Below, one piece after another: positions 8,027-17,002 of a stretch of DNA of 64,000 nt (position 1 is the first letter of the stretch; each line of letters starts with the position of its first letter). The translations under genes and the position numbers were made by a program. A model generated the notes under the pieces. That model was not told the origin of the DNA. It searched no databases and saw only the letters and a list, made by a program, of their open reading frames with translations. This stretch comes from Gordonia sp. SID5947 (GTDB lineage Bacteria > Actinomycetota > Actinomycetes > Mycobacteriales > Mycobacteriaceae): NCBI RefSeq assembly GCF_009862785.1, contig NZ_WWHU01000001.1, positions 3,596,001-3,660,000 of the forward strand. Reading direction: 5' to 3'.

Positions 8027-9211
8027 ATGCATGATCTCGATGAGCCGTACGGCTACTTCTCGCAGCTTCGAGACGATGAACCTGTCCACCGACTCGGTGA
8101 CTCGTCGTTCTTTCTCGTCACATCATGGGAGCTGATCTCAGAGGTCGTCAGTCGACACGACGAGTTCTCGTCGAACCTCACCGCGACGATGGTGTGGCAC
8201 CCTGACGGCACCATCACCGCATTTCCGATCGCCGAACTCGGGTCGTCGCTACATGCGCTGGCAACCGCCGATGACCCCACCCACAGGACGCACCGAGCGC
8301 TGGTGATGCCCTCTCTGGTCGCTCGAAGGGTCAGCCGCCTTGAGACGTTCATTGCGGAGACGCTGAACTCGCTGTGGACTGCCGGCCTCCATCGCGGACG
8401 CATCGATTGGGTTGGCGCCGTCGCGCAGCGTTTACCGATGTGTGTGGTCGCCGAACTGCTGGGGTTCCCGGCCTACGACATCGACGACCTCGTGCGGTGG
8501 TCGTTCGCCAGCACCGTTCTCCTCGACGGGTTGGTCACCACCGGGCAGATCGAAGCGGCAACGCAAGCCGTCGGCGAACTCAGCGCCTATCTGTCGGATG
8601 CGTTCGCCGCATCCTTGGAGCGTCCCGGTCAGAACGTGATGGGCGACCTCGCCCGCACGGTCCACGGCGGCGACCTCGATCAGGACACGGCCGTGATCAT
8701 CCTCTTCCAACTCGTCGCCGCGGGCGCCGAATCCACTGTGAGTCTGATCGGGAGCGCTGCCTGGCTTCTCGGAAGACACCCCGACATCCAACAGCAGGTG
8801 CGCGCCGACATCGCCCTTCTCCCGAGGTTCATCGAAGAAGCGCTGCGACTCGAGTCGCCCTTCCGTGGCCACTATCGGCACGTCGTCGCCGACACCACCC
8901 TGGGTGGGGTGACCCTGCCCGCAGGTTCACGCCTCTACCTGTCGTGGGCAGCGGCGAATCGCGATGATGCACGCTACGACGCCCCGAATGCCATCGATCT
9001 CGGCTCGACCGATCGCCGCTCTCATATGGCCTTCGGGAAGGGGATCCACCTCTGCATCGGGGCAGCCTTGGCTCGGCTCGAGAGTCGCATTGCACTCGAA
9101 CATCTCCTCGACGCCACTGCCACCTTCGACCTCGCCGACGACGAACCCGAATGGGAGCGCAGTCTGTTGGTACGACGCCTTCGAACGCTGACGCTCAACG
9201 TGACAGCATGA
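8027..9211 (+). CDS. Cytochrome P450
   Basis: A 394-residue soluble bacterial P450. The I-helix oxygen-activation motif is 'AAGAEST' (231-237), the K-helix ExxR is Glu271-Ala-Leu-Arg274, and the haem-binding loop is 'FGKGIHLCIGAALAR' with the thiolate Cys343. The 'HRTHRALVMPSL' C-helix is also present. An in-frame stop lies 6 bp upstream, so ATG 8027 is the first possible start and no good ribosome binding site precedes it; a leaderless transcript is possible. Electron partners are not encoded nearby. Substrate unknown; regulation is probably by the divergent TetR protein. Confidence 0.93.
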   Translation: MHDLDEPYGYFSQLRDDEPVHRLGDSSFFLVTSWELISEVVSRHDEFSSNLTATMVWHPDGTITAFPIAELGSSLHALATADDPTHRTHRALVMPSLVARRVSRLETFIAETLNSLWTAGLHRGRIDWVGAVAQRLPMCVVAELLGFPAYDIDDLVRWSFASTVLLDGLVTTGQIEAATQAVGELSAYLSDAFAASLERPGQNVMGDLARTVHGGDLDQDTAVIILFQLVAAGAESTVSLIGSAAWLLGRHPDIQQQVRADIALLPRFIEEALRLESPFRGHYRHVVADTTLGGVTLPAGSRLYLSWAAANRDDARYDAPNAIDLGSTDRRSHMAFGKGIHLCIGAALARLESRIALEHLLDATATFDLADDEPEWERSLLVRRLRTLTLNVTA

Positions 9212-9236
9212 AGCTCACCACCGCAAATGCAGGAAG

Positions 9237-10079
9237 CTAGTCTCCTCGCCGCTCCCGCAACGCCCGCAGATATACCGCCGCCCACGTCCGGAACGGACGC
9301 CACAACTCGGCGACGTCGGGCAGGGACCGATCGTCGCCGTACTGTGTGGCGACCTCCGACTCGAGTCGACGTTCATTCGGTGGGAGCGCGTCGGGCGCAT
9401 TCGCACCGCGGAGCACGATGAGTCCGGCTGCGAACGGCCCGATCCCCTTGATCTCTTGAACCGATTGCATCGCGTCGTCCGGGGCCATCGCGCGCAGTGC
9501 GGCGGTATCGAGCCGCCCGTCGAGGGCCGCTTCGGCGACGGCTGCGAGATATTCGGTCTTGCGACCCGGCAGGTCGATGTCGAGACCCGTCAGGCGGTCG
9601 GGCGCCGGGAACGCGCCATCGTCGCCGTAGCGGTCGATGATGTTGGTGCGCATCCGGGCGGCCTCGACAACCCGTACCCGCTGTGAGAGCACCGACCATG
9701 CCGCGGCCTCGTATGCCGAATGAAAGCCGCACGGTCGGAGCCCGGGAAGCTGCTGCTGAGCTCGACCGATGACGGGGTCGCGTTCACCGATGTCCGGCCA
9801 GCTCCGGGCATCGATGTCGAGGGCGAGGAAGCGAGCGACCTGGTCGGCCGCGGCGTCGAGATCGCCGTCGCCGGTCACCGACAGTTCGGCCACCTGGTCG
9901 CGCTGCACCACTGACGACCGCGCCGACGACCAGTCCGCATCGACTCGGAACACCGTGGTCAACGTGCCGTCCCTGGTCTGCCCACTCAGCGCAGCCGGGG
10001 CGAAGCCCTCCCAGAACTCGCGGCTGATCTCCAGCGACCAGGGTCCGAGGACTTCCCGCCGTACGGTGTGCGTTGCCAT
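9237..10079 (-). CDS. AlkA-like DNA-3-methyladenine glycosylase, HhH-GPD family
   Basis: 280 residues with the two-part AlkA layout: an N-terminal beta domain (about 1-110), then the helical HhH-GPD domain with 'PGLRPCGFHSAYEAAAWSVLSQRV' elements and hairpin 'IKGIGPFAAGLIVLRG'. The family excises alkylated bases. In AlkA the catalytic Asp follows the hairpin in a 'PDAFPxDD' context; here the aligned stretch reads 'PDALPPNERRL', so Asn-Glu replaces Asp-Asp. Either Glu substitutes or this subgroup has changed activity. Convergent with the P450. Confidence 0.8.
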   Translation of the reverse strand: MATHTVRREVLGPWSLEISREFWEGFAPAALSGQTRDGTLTTVFRVDADWSSARSSVVQRDQVAELSVTGDGDLDAAADQVARFLALDIDARSWPDIGERDPVIGRAQQQLPGLRPCGFHSAYEAAAWSVLSQRVRVVEAARMRTNIIDRYGDDGAFPAPDRLTGLDIDLPGRKTEYLAAVAEAALDGRLDTAALRAMAPDDAMQSVQEIKGIGPFAAGLIVLRGANAPDALPPNERRLESEVATQYGDDRSLPDVAELWRPFRTWAAVYLRALRERRGD

Positions 10080-10167
10080 GATGTATCCGATCTGTCGGCT
10101 ACCTTCGTTCGACGTTAGGCCATGATTCCGACAGGTTCGGCAACTCGGCCCGACCTATGGTGAGACG

Positions 10168-10674
10168 ATGACGCCCGACGACGACGACCTGACCCGCCGC
10201 CTCGACCAGCTCGATCGGATCGAGGCGATCAAAGCGCTCAAACATCGCTACTGGCGCGCGTGCGACGGCAAAGATCCGAAAGCGTTCCGCGAGTGCTTCA
10301 TTCGAGCGGGAGCACGTATCGACTACGGTCCGCTCGGCGCCTACGAGGATGCGGAACCGATGGCGGAGATCTTCGCGCAGGTCGCACTGCACAAGGTCGA
10401 CGGTGAGTACGTCATCTTCGACATGCACCACGGCATGCATCCCGACATCGCGCTGACCTCCGATTCCACCGCGACCGGACGGTGGACGCTGAAGTTCCGC
10501 CAGGTGAATCTGCTCGACCGCACGGAGACGATCATGACGGGTGAGTACGACGACGAGTACGTCGTCGAAGACGGGGAGTGGAAGATGTCGGCCAGCACGC
10601 TGACCGAGCGATGGTCGATCCGCAGGCCTCTCGGTGACGATGCGGTGGTGCGGCCGGGGACGTTCGACGAGTAG
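10168..10674 (+). CDS. SnoaL-like (NTF2-fold) protein
   Basis: 168 residues. The start 'LDQLDRIEAIKALKHRYWRACDGKD' and later 'MHHGMHPDIAL', 'GRWTLKF' and 'GEYDDEYVVEDGEWKMSASTL' are typical of SnoaL-like polyketide-cyclase/dehydratase-type NTF2 folds. These are small cone-shaped barrels used for isomerase, dehydratase or ligand-binding roles. No signal peptide. It is divergent from the glycosylase and convergent with the ketopantoate-reductase-like gene; no operon partners. Specific function unknown. Confidence 0.8.
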   Translation: MTPDDDDLTRRLDQLDRIEAIKALKHRYWRACDGKDPKAFRECFIRAGARIDYGPLGAYEDAEPMAEIFAQVALHKVDGEYVIFDMHHGMHPDIALTSDSTATGRWTLKFRQVNLLDRTETIMTGEYDDEYVVEDGEWKMSASTLTERWSIRRPLGDDAVVRPGTFDE

Positions 10675-10689
10675 GGCTCGAGGGAAGCC

Positions 10690-11661
10690 TCAGGACCCGA
10701 CGAGCCGGTCCAACGCCGCCTGCGGATCGAGGCTGCTGGGCTCGAGTCCTTCGGTGACGAGGCGTGTGGTCTCGGACTGCACTAGTTCGTTGACCGGAGT
10801 GGCGACGCCGTGCAATCGGCCGAGGAGAACGATTTCGCCTGAGAGATAATCGATCTCGACGTCGTGGGCGCCGCGCGCCACACTCTGCCAGGTGGAGCTG
10901 ACGAGGCTGTCCTCGCCGGTGTCGCGCCGCACGATGTGGTTGCCGCGGCGTGCCCGGTCGTCGGCCTCGCTGACCACGTCGATGCCGGCGGCCGCGAGCA
11001 CTGCTTCACCTTCGCGGCGGGCGCGCCGCATCAACTCGCCGTGCGCATCACCATCGCGACGGTACGTGGCGTCGACCCCGTTCCCGAGGTTCAGGAGCAG
11101 CTTGCGGTACTTCCACGCCATGATGTCGCCGCGTGGCCGCGACTCGAACGAGGCAGCCCGGAGATGTCGGGAGATGTTCTCCGCGACGCCGTCTGTCCCA
11201 GTCGGGAACCGACCCACGTCGAGGATGCCCGCGGTGGCGGCCGAACCCTGAACCACCACGCCCGGCTCGAGGTGCGTGGCCGGCAACATGACGCAGATCG
11301 AATAGACCTCGGGGAAGCGTCGCAGGAGCGCCGACTCGTTCGCGACGCCGTTTTGCGCGGACACCATCGGTGTGGTCCGCGGTGCGTGGGCTTGGAGATC
11401 GTCGAGAGCGGCCGCCGTCTGTTGCGACTTCACACAGAGCAACACGACAGAATTGTCGGTCCACTCGACCTCCGCGGCGTTCGCGGCGGCCGTGACCATC
11501 TGGCTCTCGCTGCCTTCTGCGGTGTCGAGGACGAGGCCTCGGTCCCGGATCGCCTGCAGGTGGGCGCCGCGCGCCACCACCGTCGTCGAACTCCCGGAAC
11601 GAACCAGATGTGAGGCGATCACACCGCCGACCGCGCCGGCACCGTAGATGACGAAATGCAT
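10690..11661 (-). CDS. Ketopantoate reductase (ApbA/PanE) family protein
   Basis: 323 residues from ATG 11661 with GGGTGG upstream; a longer start at 11697 has no ribosome binding site. The N-terminal Rossmann motif 'IYGAGAVGGVIASHL' binds NADPH. 'VLLCVKSQQT' and 'VSAQNGVANE' are conserved ApbA motifs, and the C-terminal helical domain contains 'KYRKLLLNLGNGVDA'. The family reduces 2-dehydropantoate or related 2-keto acids, but many members are not the pantothenate-pathway enzyme. No pantothenate genes lie nearby, so the substrate is open. It is divergent from the acyl-CoA ligase. Confidence 0.85.
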   Translation of the reverse strand: MHFVIYGAGAVGGVIASHLVRSGSSTTVVARGAHLQAIRDRGLVLDTAEGSESQMVTAAANAAEVEWTDNSVVLLCVKSQQTAAALDDLQAHAPRTTPMVSAQNGVANESALLRRFPEVYSICVMLPATHLEPGVVVQGSAATAGILDVGRFPTGTDGVAENISRHLRAASFESRPRGDIMAWKYRKLLLNLGNGVDATYRRDGDAHGELMRRARREGEAVLAAAGIDVVSEADDRARRGNHIVRRDTGEDSLVSSTWQSVARGAHDVEIDYLSGEIVLLGRLHGVATPVNELVQSETTRLVTEGLEPSSLDPQAALDRLVGS

Positions 11662-11746
11662 GCCACCCAGACTAGGTGTGCCGCCCAGGTGGCTCATCGG
11701 TCACACTCGAAGAAGTCATCGACCATCAGCGACGAGGAGATCCGGG

Positions 11747-13345
11747 ATGTCAGACGAGCAGCGCTCAGCACCGCCGGCCCCCGCGGACTTCACGTTCGAC
11801 ACGCTGAGTCCGGTCTCGTTTCTCAGCCGTGCTGCCTCGGTGTTCGCCGACCGCACGGCGATCATCGACGGCGACCGGACGTTCAGCTATGCCGAGTTCC
11901 ATCGGCGAGCGGGGCGGCTGACGGCGGTATTGGATGCGCTGGGTGTGCAGCCGGGCGATCGAGTGGCCGCGCTCTGCAGCAACAGTCACGAGATGCTGGA
12001 GTTGCACAACGCGGTACCCGGGATCGGCGCGGTGTTGGTGCCGTTGAACATCCGGCTGTCGGAGGCGGAGCTGATCTACATCGTCGAGCACAGCGGAGCC
12101 TGCCTGCTCGTTGCGACCGTCGAGTTCGCCGAGAGTGCGCGGGCGGTCGGTGCCGCGGCCGGTATCCGTGTGCTCGTGTCCGGAGATGCCGACGACGAGT
12201 ACGAAACGCTTCTCGACGGTGCCGGGGAAGCTGTGTGGCGTGACGTCGATGAGCGTGGCCTCCTCGCGATCAACTACACATCTGGCACCACCGGGCGTCC
12301 CAAGGGCGTGATGTACCACCACCGGGGCGCGTATCTGCAGTCGTTGGCGATGGCATATCACACCGGTATCGGGCCGGCGTCCAATTATCTGTGGACGTTG
12401 CCGATGTTCCATTGTGACGGTTGGTGTTTCCCGTGGGCGGTCTCCGCTGCGGGCGCCACACATGTGTGTCTGCGGGGTATCGACACCGCCCAGATCTGGC
12501 GGCACCTCCACCACGACGGCATCACCCACTTCAGTGCCGCGCCCACGGTGTTGACGATGATCGCCGAAAACCCGTCCGCCGCCCGGCTCGAACGGATCGT
12601 GGAGGCGACCACCGGTGGCGCACCGCCCTCGCCGGCGCTGTTGACCCGGATGGCAGACCTCGGCATCGAGGTGACACACCTCTACGGACTCACCGAGACC
12701 TTCGGTCCGATCGCGGTCAACCAGTGGCAGCCCGAATGGGACCTCGAGACTCCGGACGGACGCGCAAACCTCAAGGCGCGCCAAGGTATCGGCAACATCT
12801 CGGCCGGTGTGGTTCGGGTGGTGACACCAGACGGCGACGACGTTCCTGCGGACGGGAGCACCGAGGGCGAACTCGTGGCGCGCGGCAACAACGTGATGTT
12901 GGGTTACTACCGGGACCCCGAGGCCACCGCCGCGGCGACGGTGAAGGCCTGGCTGCGTACCGGCGACATCGCGGTCATGCACCCGGACGGATACGCCGAA
13001 ATACGTGACCGCAGCAAGGATGTGATCATCTCCGGTGGGGAGAACATCGCCTCCGTCGAGGTGGAGCGCGTTCTCGACAGCCACCCTGACGTGGTCGAGT
13101 CGGCCGTGGTGGGCCGCGCCGACGAGCGGTGGGGCGAGGTGCCGATCGCCTATGTGACCGTTCGAACCGGTGCCGACCTGGACCCCGACGAACTCATCGA
13201 GTTCGTCCGGGACCGGTTGGCGCGGTTCAAGGTTCCGAAAGAGGTCGTGTTCGCGGAGCTCCCCAAGACGTCGACCGGCAAGATCCAGAAGACCGTGCTG
13301 CGGTCGCGGCACGAGGTGCAAAACGGTCGGCGCAACGGTGGCTGA
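11747..13345 (+). CDS. Acyl-CoA synthetase, FadD-like AMP-forming ligase
   Basis: 532 residues from ATG 11747 preceded by GAGGAG. The ANL-family P-loop 'YTSGTTGRPKGV' is at 177-188. 'HLYGLTETFGP' (A5), 'WLRTGDIAVMHPDGY' (A7), 'RSKDVIISGGENI' (A8 hinge) and the C-terminal lysine motif 'PKTSTGKIQK' complete the set. These enzymes activate a carboxylic acid as acyl-AMP and transfer it to CoA. The sequence resembles medium/long-chain or aromatic acid ligases of the 3-methylmercaptopropionyl/FadD type. It is followed at 11 bp by a 14-bp palindrome and then a TetR gene, which may control it or be its own operator. Confidence 0.9.
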   Translation: MSDEQRSAPPAPADFTFDTLSPVSFLSRAASVFADRTAIIDGDRTFSYAEFHRRAGRLTAVLDALGVQPGDRVAALCSNSHEMLELHNAVPGIGAVLVPLNIRLSEAELIYIVEHSGACLLVATVEFAESARAVGAAAGIRVLVSGDADDEYETLLDGAGEAVWRDVDERGLLAINYTSGTTGRPKGVMYHHRGAYLQSLAMAYHTGIGPASNYLWTLPMFHCDGWCFPWAVSAAGATHVCLRGIDTAQIWRHLHHDGITHFSAAPTVLTMIAENPSAARLERIVEATTGGAPPSPALLTRMADLGIEVTHLYGLTETFGPIAVNQWQPEWDLETPDGRANLKARQGIGNISAGVVRVVTPDGDDVPADGSTEGELVARGNNVMLGYYRDPEATAAATVKAWLRTGDIAVMHPDGYAEIRDRSKDVIISGGENIASVEVERVLDSHPDVVESAVVGRADERWGEVPIAYVTVRTGADLDPDELIEFVRDRLARFKVPKEVVFAELPKTSTGKIQKTVLRSRHEVQNGRRNGG

Positions 13346-13355
13346 TATGACAACT

Positions 13356-13369
13356 GTCAATTAATTGAC
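13356..13369. promoter_or_regulatory. Perfect 14-bp palindrome upstream of TetR gene
   Basis: GTCAATTAATTGAC is a perfect palindrome located 39 bp before the start at 13408 and is AT-rich against its surroundings. This position and symmetry fit an autoregulatory operator for the TetR-family protein encoded immediately downstream. Confidence 0.65.
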
Positions 13370-13407
13370 CATTGCACATCATGTGAGTCACCTCTACTGT
13401 CACTCCC

Positions 13408-14007
13408 ATGCCGAGGCAGGTCCCGATCGATGCAGGAGCCGATCGCCGTGTTCGTCGATCGCGCGCCGCGTTGTTCGCCGCCGCGGTGAGGTTGGTGTCC
13501 GAACGTGGAACGACGGCGATCTCCCTCACCGAGCTGGCCGAAGATGCCGACCTCAGCCGGCAGGCCGTGTATTCGCATTTCCGCGATCGGGATTCGGTGA
13601 TCGTGGCGGCGGGAATCGACCTGATCGAGCGTGAACTGTTTCCCGCGCTGACCGAGTGCGACGACGAAGCGTGGGGCGAGATGACGCTCCTGGCCGCACG
13701 CCACCTGGCGCATTACCGCGCCTACTACCGTGCGGTGGGGACCGGCCCGTGCGCGTATCCGGCGAAACAAGCGGTTCTCGGCGCGGTCTCATCGCTGCAC
13801 AACCAGGTTGGTGGGCAGGCGGTCCGCGGGTTCGCGGGAGACGACGCGGTCACGTTCGTCGTCGGCGGATGCTTCGATCTCTTCACTCGGTGGCTGGATG
13901 AGGGAGACGATCCCCTCGACCCAGAAGCGATGGCCGACCGTCTTCTCGGGTTGGCCGGGCAGTTGTTCAGCGGAGGCCTCGCCGAATCAGCGAGGCGCCC
14001 ACGATGA
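13408..14007 (+). CDS. TetR-family transcriptional regulator
   Basis: 199 residues. The DNA-binding domain at about 12-60 has 'RSRAALFAAAVRLVSERGTTAISL' and 'LAEDADLSRQAVYSHFRDRDSVIVAAG'. The C-terminal ligand-binding domain contains 'CFDLFTRWLDEGDDPLD'. Its stop overlaps the ATG of the secreted esterase gene (ATGA), so the two are co-transcribed. The palindrome at 13356-13369 is the likely operator. Targets may include the esterase and perhaps the upstream acyl-CoA ligase. Confidence 0.9.
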   Translation: MPRQVPIDAGADRRVRRSRAALFAAAVRLVSERGTTAISLTELAEDADLSRQAVYSHFRDRDSVIVAAGIDLIERELFPALTECDDEAWGEMTLLAARHLAHYRAYYRAVGTGPCAYPAKQAVLGAVSSLHNQVGGQAVRGFAGDDAVTFVVGGCFDLFTRWLDEGDDPLDPEAMADRLLGLAGQLFSGGLAESARRPR

Positions 14008-15068
14008 TCATAGGGGGGACGAAGTTGTTCAGATATGCGCGGGTGAGAGTGGCAGGCGTACTCATCGCGGCCGTGGTGGCGGCGGTGACCACCTGTTCCG
14101 CCGCCTCCGCGACACCGGCCGGCAGGTCCGGCGACGCCACGGCGCCGGTGCCATCGATCGGGTGCCGTACGTCGCCGCCTCCGTCCGGGTCATCTCTGCA
14201 CGCCTTCACCGCCAGTGGGCGGTCCGGTGATTACCTGCGGGAGGTTCCGCGGGTCGCGTCCGGCGTCCCGGTGCCGGTGGTGTTCGACGTTCACGGTTAC
14301 CTTCAGCCCGGTGCCTTGCAAAGTGCATGGAGTGGGATGGCGGCCTACGGTGCCCGCCACGGCTTTGCCGTGATCACTCCCGAAACGCATGCGCTGCCGC
14401 CACAATGGGACTACGGCAATGGTGGTGTCGACATCCGGTTCCTTTCTGCGCTGCTGACCCATGTCGAGCGAACTCTGTGCGTGGACAAGCGTCGCGTGTA
14501 CATGACCGGGCTGTCGATGGGTGGCTTCACCGTCTCGTCGGTCGCCTGCCAACTCGCCGACCGCGTTGCGGCGGTGGCACCGGTCTCGGGACTCCAGAAC
14601 TTCTCGTGGTGCCGTCCGGCCAGGCACGTTCCGGTGGTGGCATTCCACGGAACGGGTGACGAGATCCTCTCCTATTCAGGCGGTGTCGGGCCCCGCGGTC
14701 GGCTTCTGCCGGCTACCGACGGAACGCCGAGGACCATCGGTCAGCAGGCTGGGGACGGTGCCCGTGTGCGACTGGTGCCGAATACGCAGAGCATCCCCGC
14801 GCAGACGGCCGCGTGGGCGCGACGAAATGGCTGCGCTCCCCGCCCGGCCACCCGGAAGGTCACTCCTGACGTTTCCCGGACGTCGTATGCATGCGCGCCG
14901 GGCAGTTCGGTGGAGCTCTACACAATTCTCGGCGGCGGCCACAACTGGCCGGGAGGTGATCCCACGCTTGCCGCGACACCGATCACCGGCCGGATCACCT
15001 CCTCGATCAGCGCCACCGCGATCATCTGGGACTTCTTCCGCAAGCACCCGCTGACCACCCTGAGGTGA
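14004..15068 (+). CDS. Secreted alpha/beta hydrolase, LpqC/polyhydroxybutyrate depolymerase-like
   Basis: 354 residues from ATG 14004, which overlaps the TetR stop. A TTG at 14025 with GGGGGG upstream is an alternative start and would give a more ordinary signal peptide ('VLIAAVVAAVTTCSAASATPA'). Motifs of the PHB-depolymerase/LpqC esterase family are the oxyanion 'FDVHGYLQPG', the nucleophile elbow 'GLSMGGF' (Ser171 from the ATG), 'VVAFHGTGDEI' and the terminal His in 'GGGHNWPGGD'. The protein should act outside the membrane on ester substrates. Conserved Cys residues in the second half may form disulfides. Confidence 0.87.
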   Translation: MIIGGTKLFRYARVRVAGVLIAAVVAAVTTCSAASATPAGRSGDATAPVPSIGCRTSPPPSGSSLHAFTASGRSGDYLREVPRVASGVPVPVVFDVHGYLQPGALQSAWSGMAAYGARHGFAVITPETHALPPQWDYGNGGVDIRFLSALLTHVERTLCVDKRRVYMTGLSMGGFTVSSVACQLADRVAAVAPVSGLQNFSWCRPARHVPVVAFHGTGDEILSYSGGVGPRGRLLPATDGTPRTIGQQAGDGARVRLVPNTQSIPAQTAAWARRNGCAPRPATRKVTPDVSRTSYACAPGSSVELYTILGGGHNWPGGDPTLAATPITGRITSSISATAIIWDFFRKHPLTTLR

Positions 15069-15095
15069 TCAGAGGCCGGTAGCGGCGCCACTCCG

Positions 15096-16634
15096 TCAGT
15101 AGTCCGGGGCGGGTCCGGCGTTGTTGCGTCTGCGATTTCGGGAACGTTCGGCCCGTCTACGCGCGTGTTTGTCCGCCGTCCGGGTGCCTGCGCGGACCGG
15201 GCGGTCGCCGGGTGGTGATGGTGGGGGTGGGGCTGTGGCCGGCGGGGTGTGGAACCTGATGCGGCGCAGGCCGGGGAAGAGGTCTTCGTTGGTTTCGGCC
15301 TCGCCGGCGATCACCAAACCCTCGGGTGTGATGAATTCGGTGACCAGGCGGCTGTCGTCGTCACGGTACTGGTCGTCGAGCCAGTCGCCGAAGGTTTTGA
15401 GCAGGTGTCCGGACCGGCACTTCGCATTCAGGTTGATCGATGTCGTCTTTCCGCCGGCCGTGGGGTCGGTGTGGTCGTATTCGCTGACATGGTCGAGGTC
15501 TGCGGCGAATGCCGAGGTGTCACAGCCCGGTTCGACACAGTAACCGTCGCGCAGACGCGTATGGGTGGCCAGCGCCGTCGACGGACGGTACGGGTCAGAC
15601 GGCTGGTGGGCGGGCAGGGTAAAACTGTCCTCGGCATCCGGGGCGGTACCGGGTGCTACCAGAAATGAGATGGCGGTGTCGCCGCGGGTGGCGATGTCGC
15701 GGACGTGCTCGTCGGAGATGACACCATGACCGTCCATGAAGCCGGGGTTGGCGGCGGTGCCGGCGAGGGTTGACTCGTCACACACCACGTGCAGCACGAT
15801 CGTGGCGTCCACGGGCGGCAGGGTGCCGGATTCCGGAATCTGAGCCTGGCAATCATCACGGCCGCATTGGCACTCGAACGCCGTGCCCGAGAGCAACGCG
15901 AACATGGCATCGGACATGCGCTGGGGCTTGGTCCGGCCGTCGTGTGCACACGCCGCATCGGCCAGGGCCGCGACCGCGGCGGCAGCGATGCGAACATTCT
16001 CGGCGGCCATCACTGCGGTGATCTCGGCGACCCCGTCGCCGCGAGATTCGGTCCACACACCGCGCGCGTCGAGAGCTTCCTTGCGGCGTTCGCGCACACT
16101 GTTCGGGTCGTGGCGGAAGATGATCCGATCCACCATGTCACGCAGGCGCCGCTTCGACCACGTGCCGCGGCGGCGGCGCAGCAGATCGGCGATCGAGGCG
16201 TCGATGAGTGGTGTGACGGAGCGGTCGTCGAGAAGATCGGTACGTGAGACGATCAGTTTCGCCTGCCACGGAGCGATCAGTCCGTCACCCAAGCAGTCGA
16301 ACACCTCCGGCAGCCGGTCGCGCAACGCTATCGATTCGTTCAACAACACCTCGGCGCCGTGGCGGGAGATGTTGCGGAGCTTACTGATCCGCGACGCGCA
16401 GTCAGCGAAGCCGTCGACGACGAAACCATCGGAATCCTCGCGCGCGGCGACCAACCGATCGAACATCACCGCAACCGACGCATACTCGCAATAGGCCAGG
16501 TAGGAACGACCGTGATCGACCTCGACCAACCCCATCAACAGGTCGTTGAGCGGTTCCTCGACGGGGTAGGTGGGATCGATACCGCCGACAAACCGTGCAG
16601 GCAGATCCCGCCACGACGCCGACGATGAGAACAC
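15096..16634 (-). CDS. DUF222/HNH endonuclease protein (13E12-type)
   Basis: 512 residues from GTG 16634 with GGAGGG six bases upstream. The large N-terminal DUF222 domain (about 30-300) is followed by an HNH domain with Cys pairs: 'GYCVEPGCD', 'LDHVSEYDHTDPTAGGKT', 'NLNAKCRSGHLLKT'. A basic Arg-rich tail ('KHARRRAERSRNRRRNN') ends the protein. This is the 13E12 repeat family that is abundant in mycobacteria and Gordonia. The nuclease fold is clear, but the cellular role is unresolved. Unlike the second copy near 44-45 kb, no SOS box is seen upstream. Confidence 0.88.
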   Translation of the reverse strand: MFSSSASWRDLPARFVGGIDPTYPVEEPLNDLLMGLVEVDHGRSYLAYCEYASVAVMFDRLVAAREDSDGFVVDGFADCASRISKLRNISRHGAEVLLNESIALRDRLPEVFDCLGDGLIAPWQAKLIVSRTDLLDDRSVTPLIDASIADLLRRRRGTWSKRRLRDMVDRIIFRHDPNSVRERRKEALDARGVWTESRGDGVAEITAVMAAENVRIAAAAVAALADAACAHDGRTKPQRMSDAMFALLSGTAFECQCGRDDCQAQIPESGTLPPVDATIVLHVVCDESTLAGTAANPGFMDGHGVISDEHVRDIATRGDTAISFLVAPGTAPDAEDSFTLPAHQPSDPYRPSTALATHTRLRDGYCVEPGCDTSAFAADLDHVSEYDHTDPTAGGKTTSINLNAKCRSGHLLKTFGDWLDDQYRDDDSRLVTEFITPEGLVIAGEAETNEDLFPGLRRIRFHTPPATAPPPPSPPGDRPVRAGTRTADKHARRRAERSRNRRRNNAGPAPDY

Positions 16635-17002
16635 GATGGACCCTCCACAGTTGCGGACACGACCGCAGAATCACTCATCATCGTCAACTCTGGAGTACTG
16701 CTCTCATCCTCTTCGATCCTGCTGCGAACAGTCTATGACGGGACACCGACAAGAATTTCGTATGTCGTGTGGAATCTGTTCAGTCCAACGACACCACGAT
16801 CTGGCCAGGTAGAGCGCTATTCGCTCCACGTTGACGCGGTTCCGCCGGGTACGCAGACGCTTGGAGATGCCGAATCGATGCAAGGTGAACAAGTTTCGAG
16901 ATCTGGTATTTCGGCCAAAAGACGCATTCAACATTGTTACGGTGAGCTCGCTGACCTTCAAAGCGTGGGCCACCATGACACATTTCGATGAAGGGAAGAA
17001 TC
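16635..17002. other. Low-GC divergent intergenic region
   Basis: These 368 bases separate the divergent DUF222-HNH and MmpS-like genes. The stretch is visibly richer in A/T than its neighbours. I see no convincing gene, strong hairpin or palindrome. TTGACG on the minus strand (near 16690) is a candidate -35 for the DUF222 gene. GAAGGGAAG just before 17003 is the ribosome binding site of the MmpS-like gene. Confidence 0.45.
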
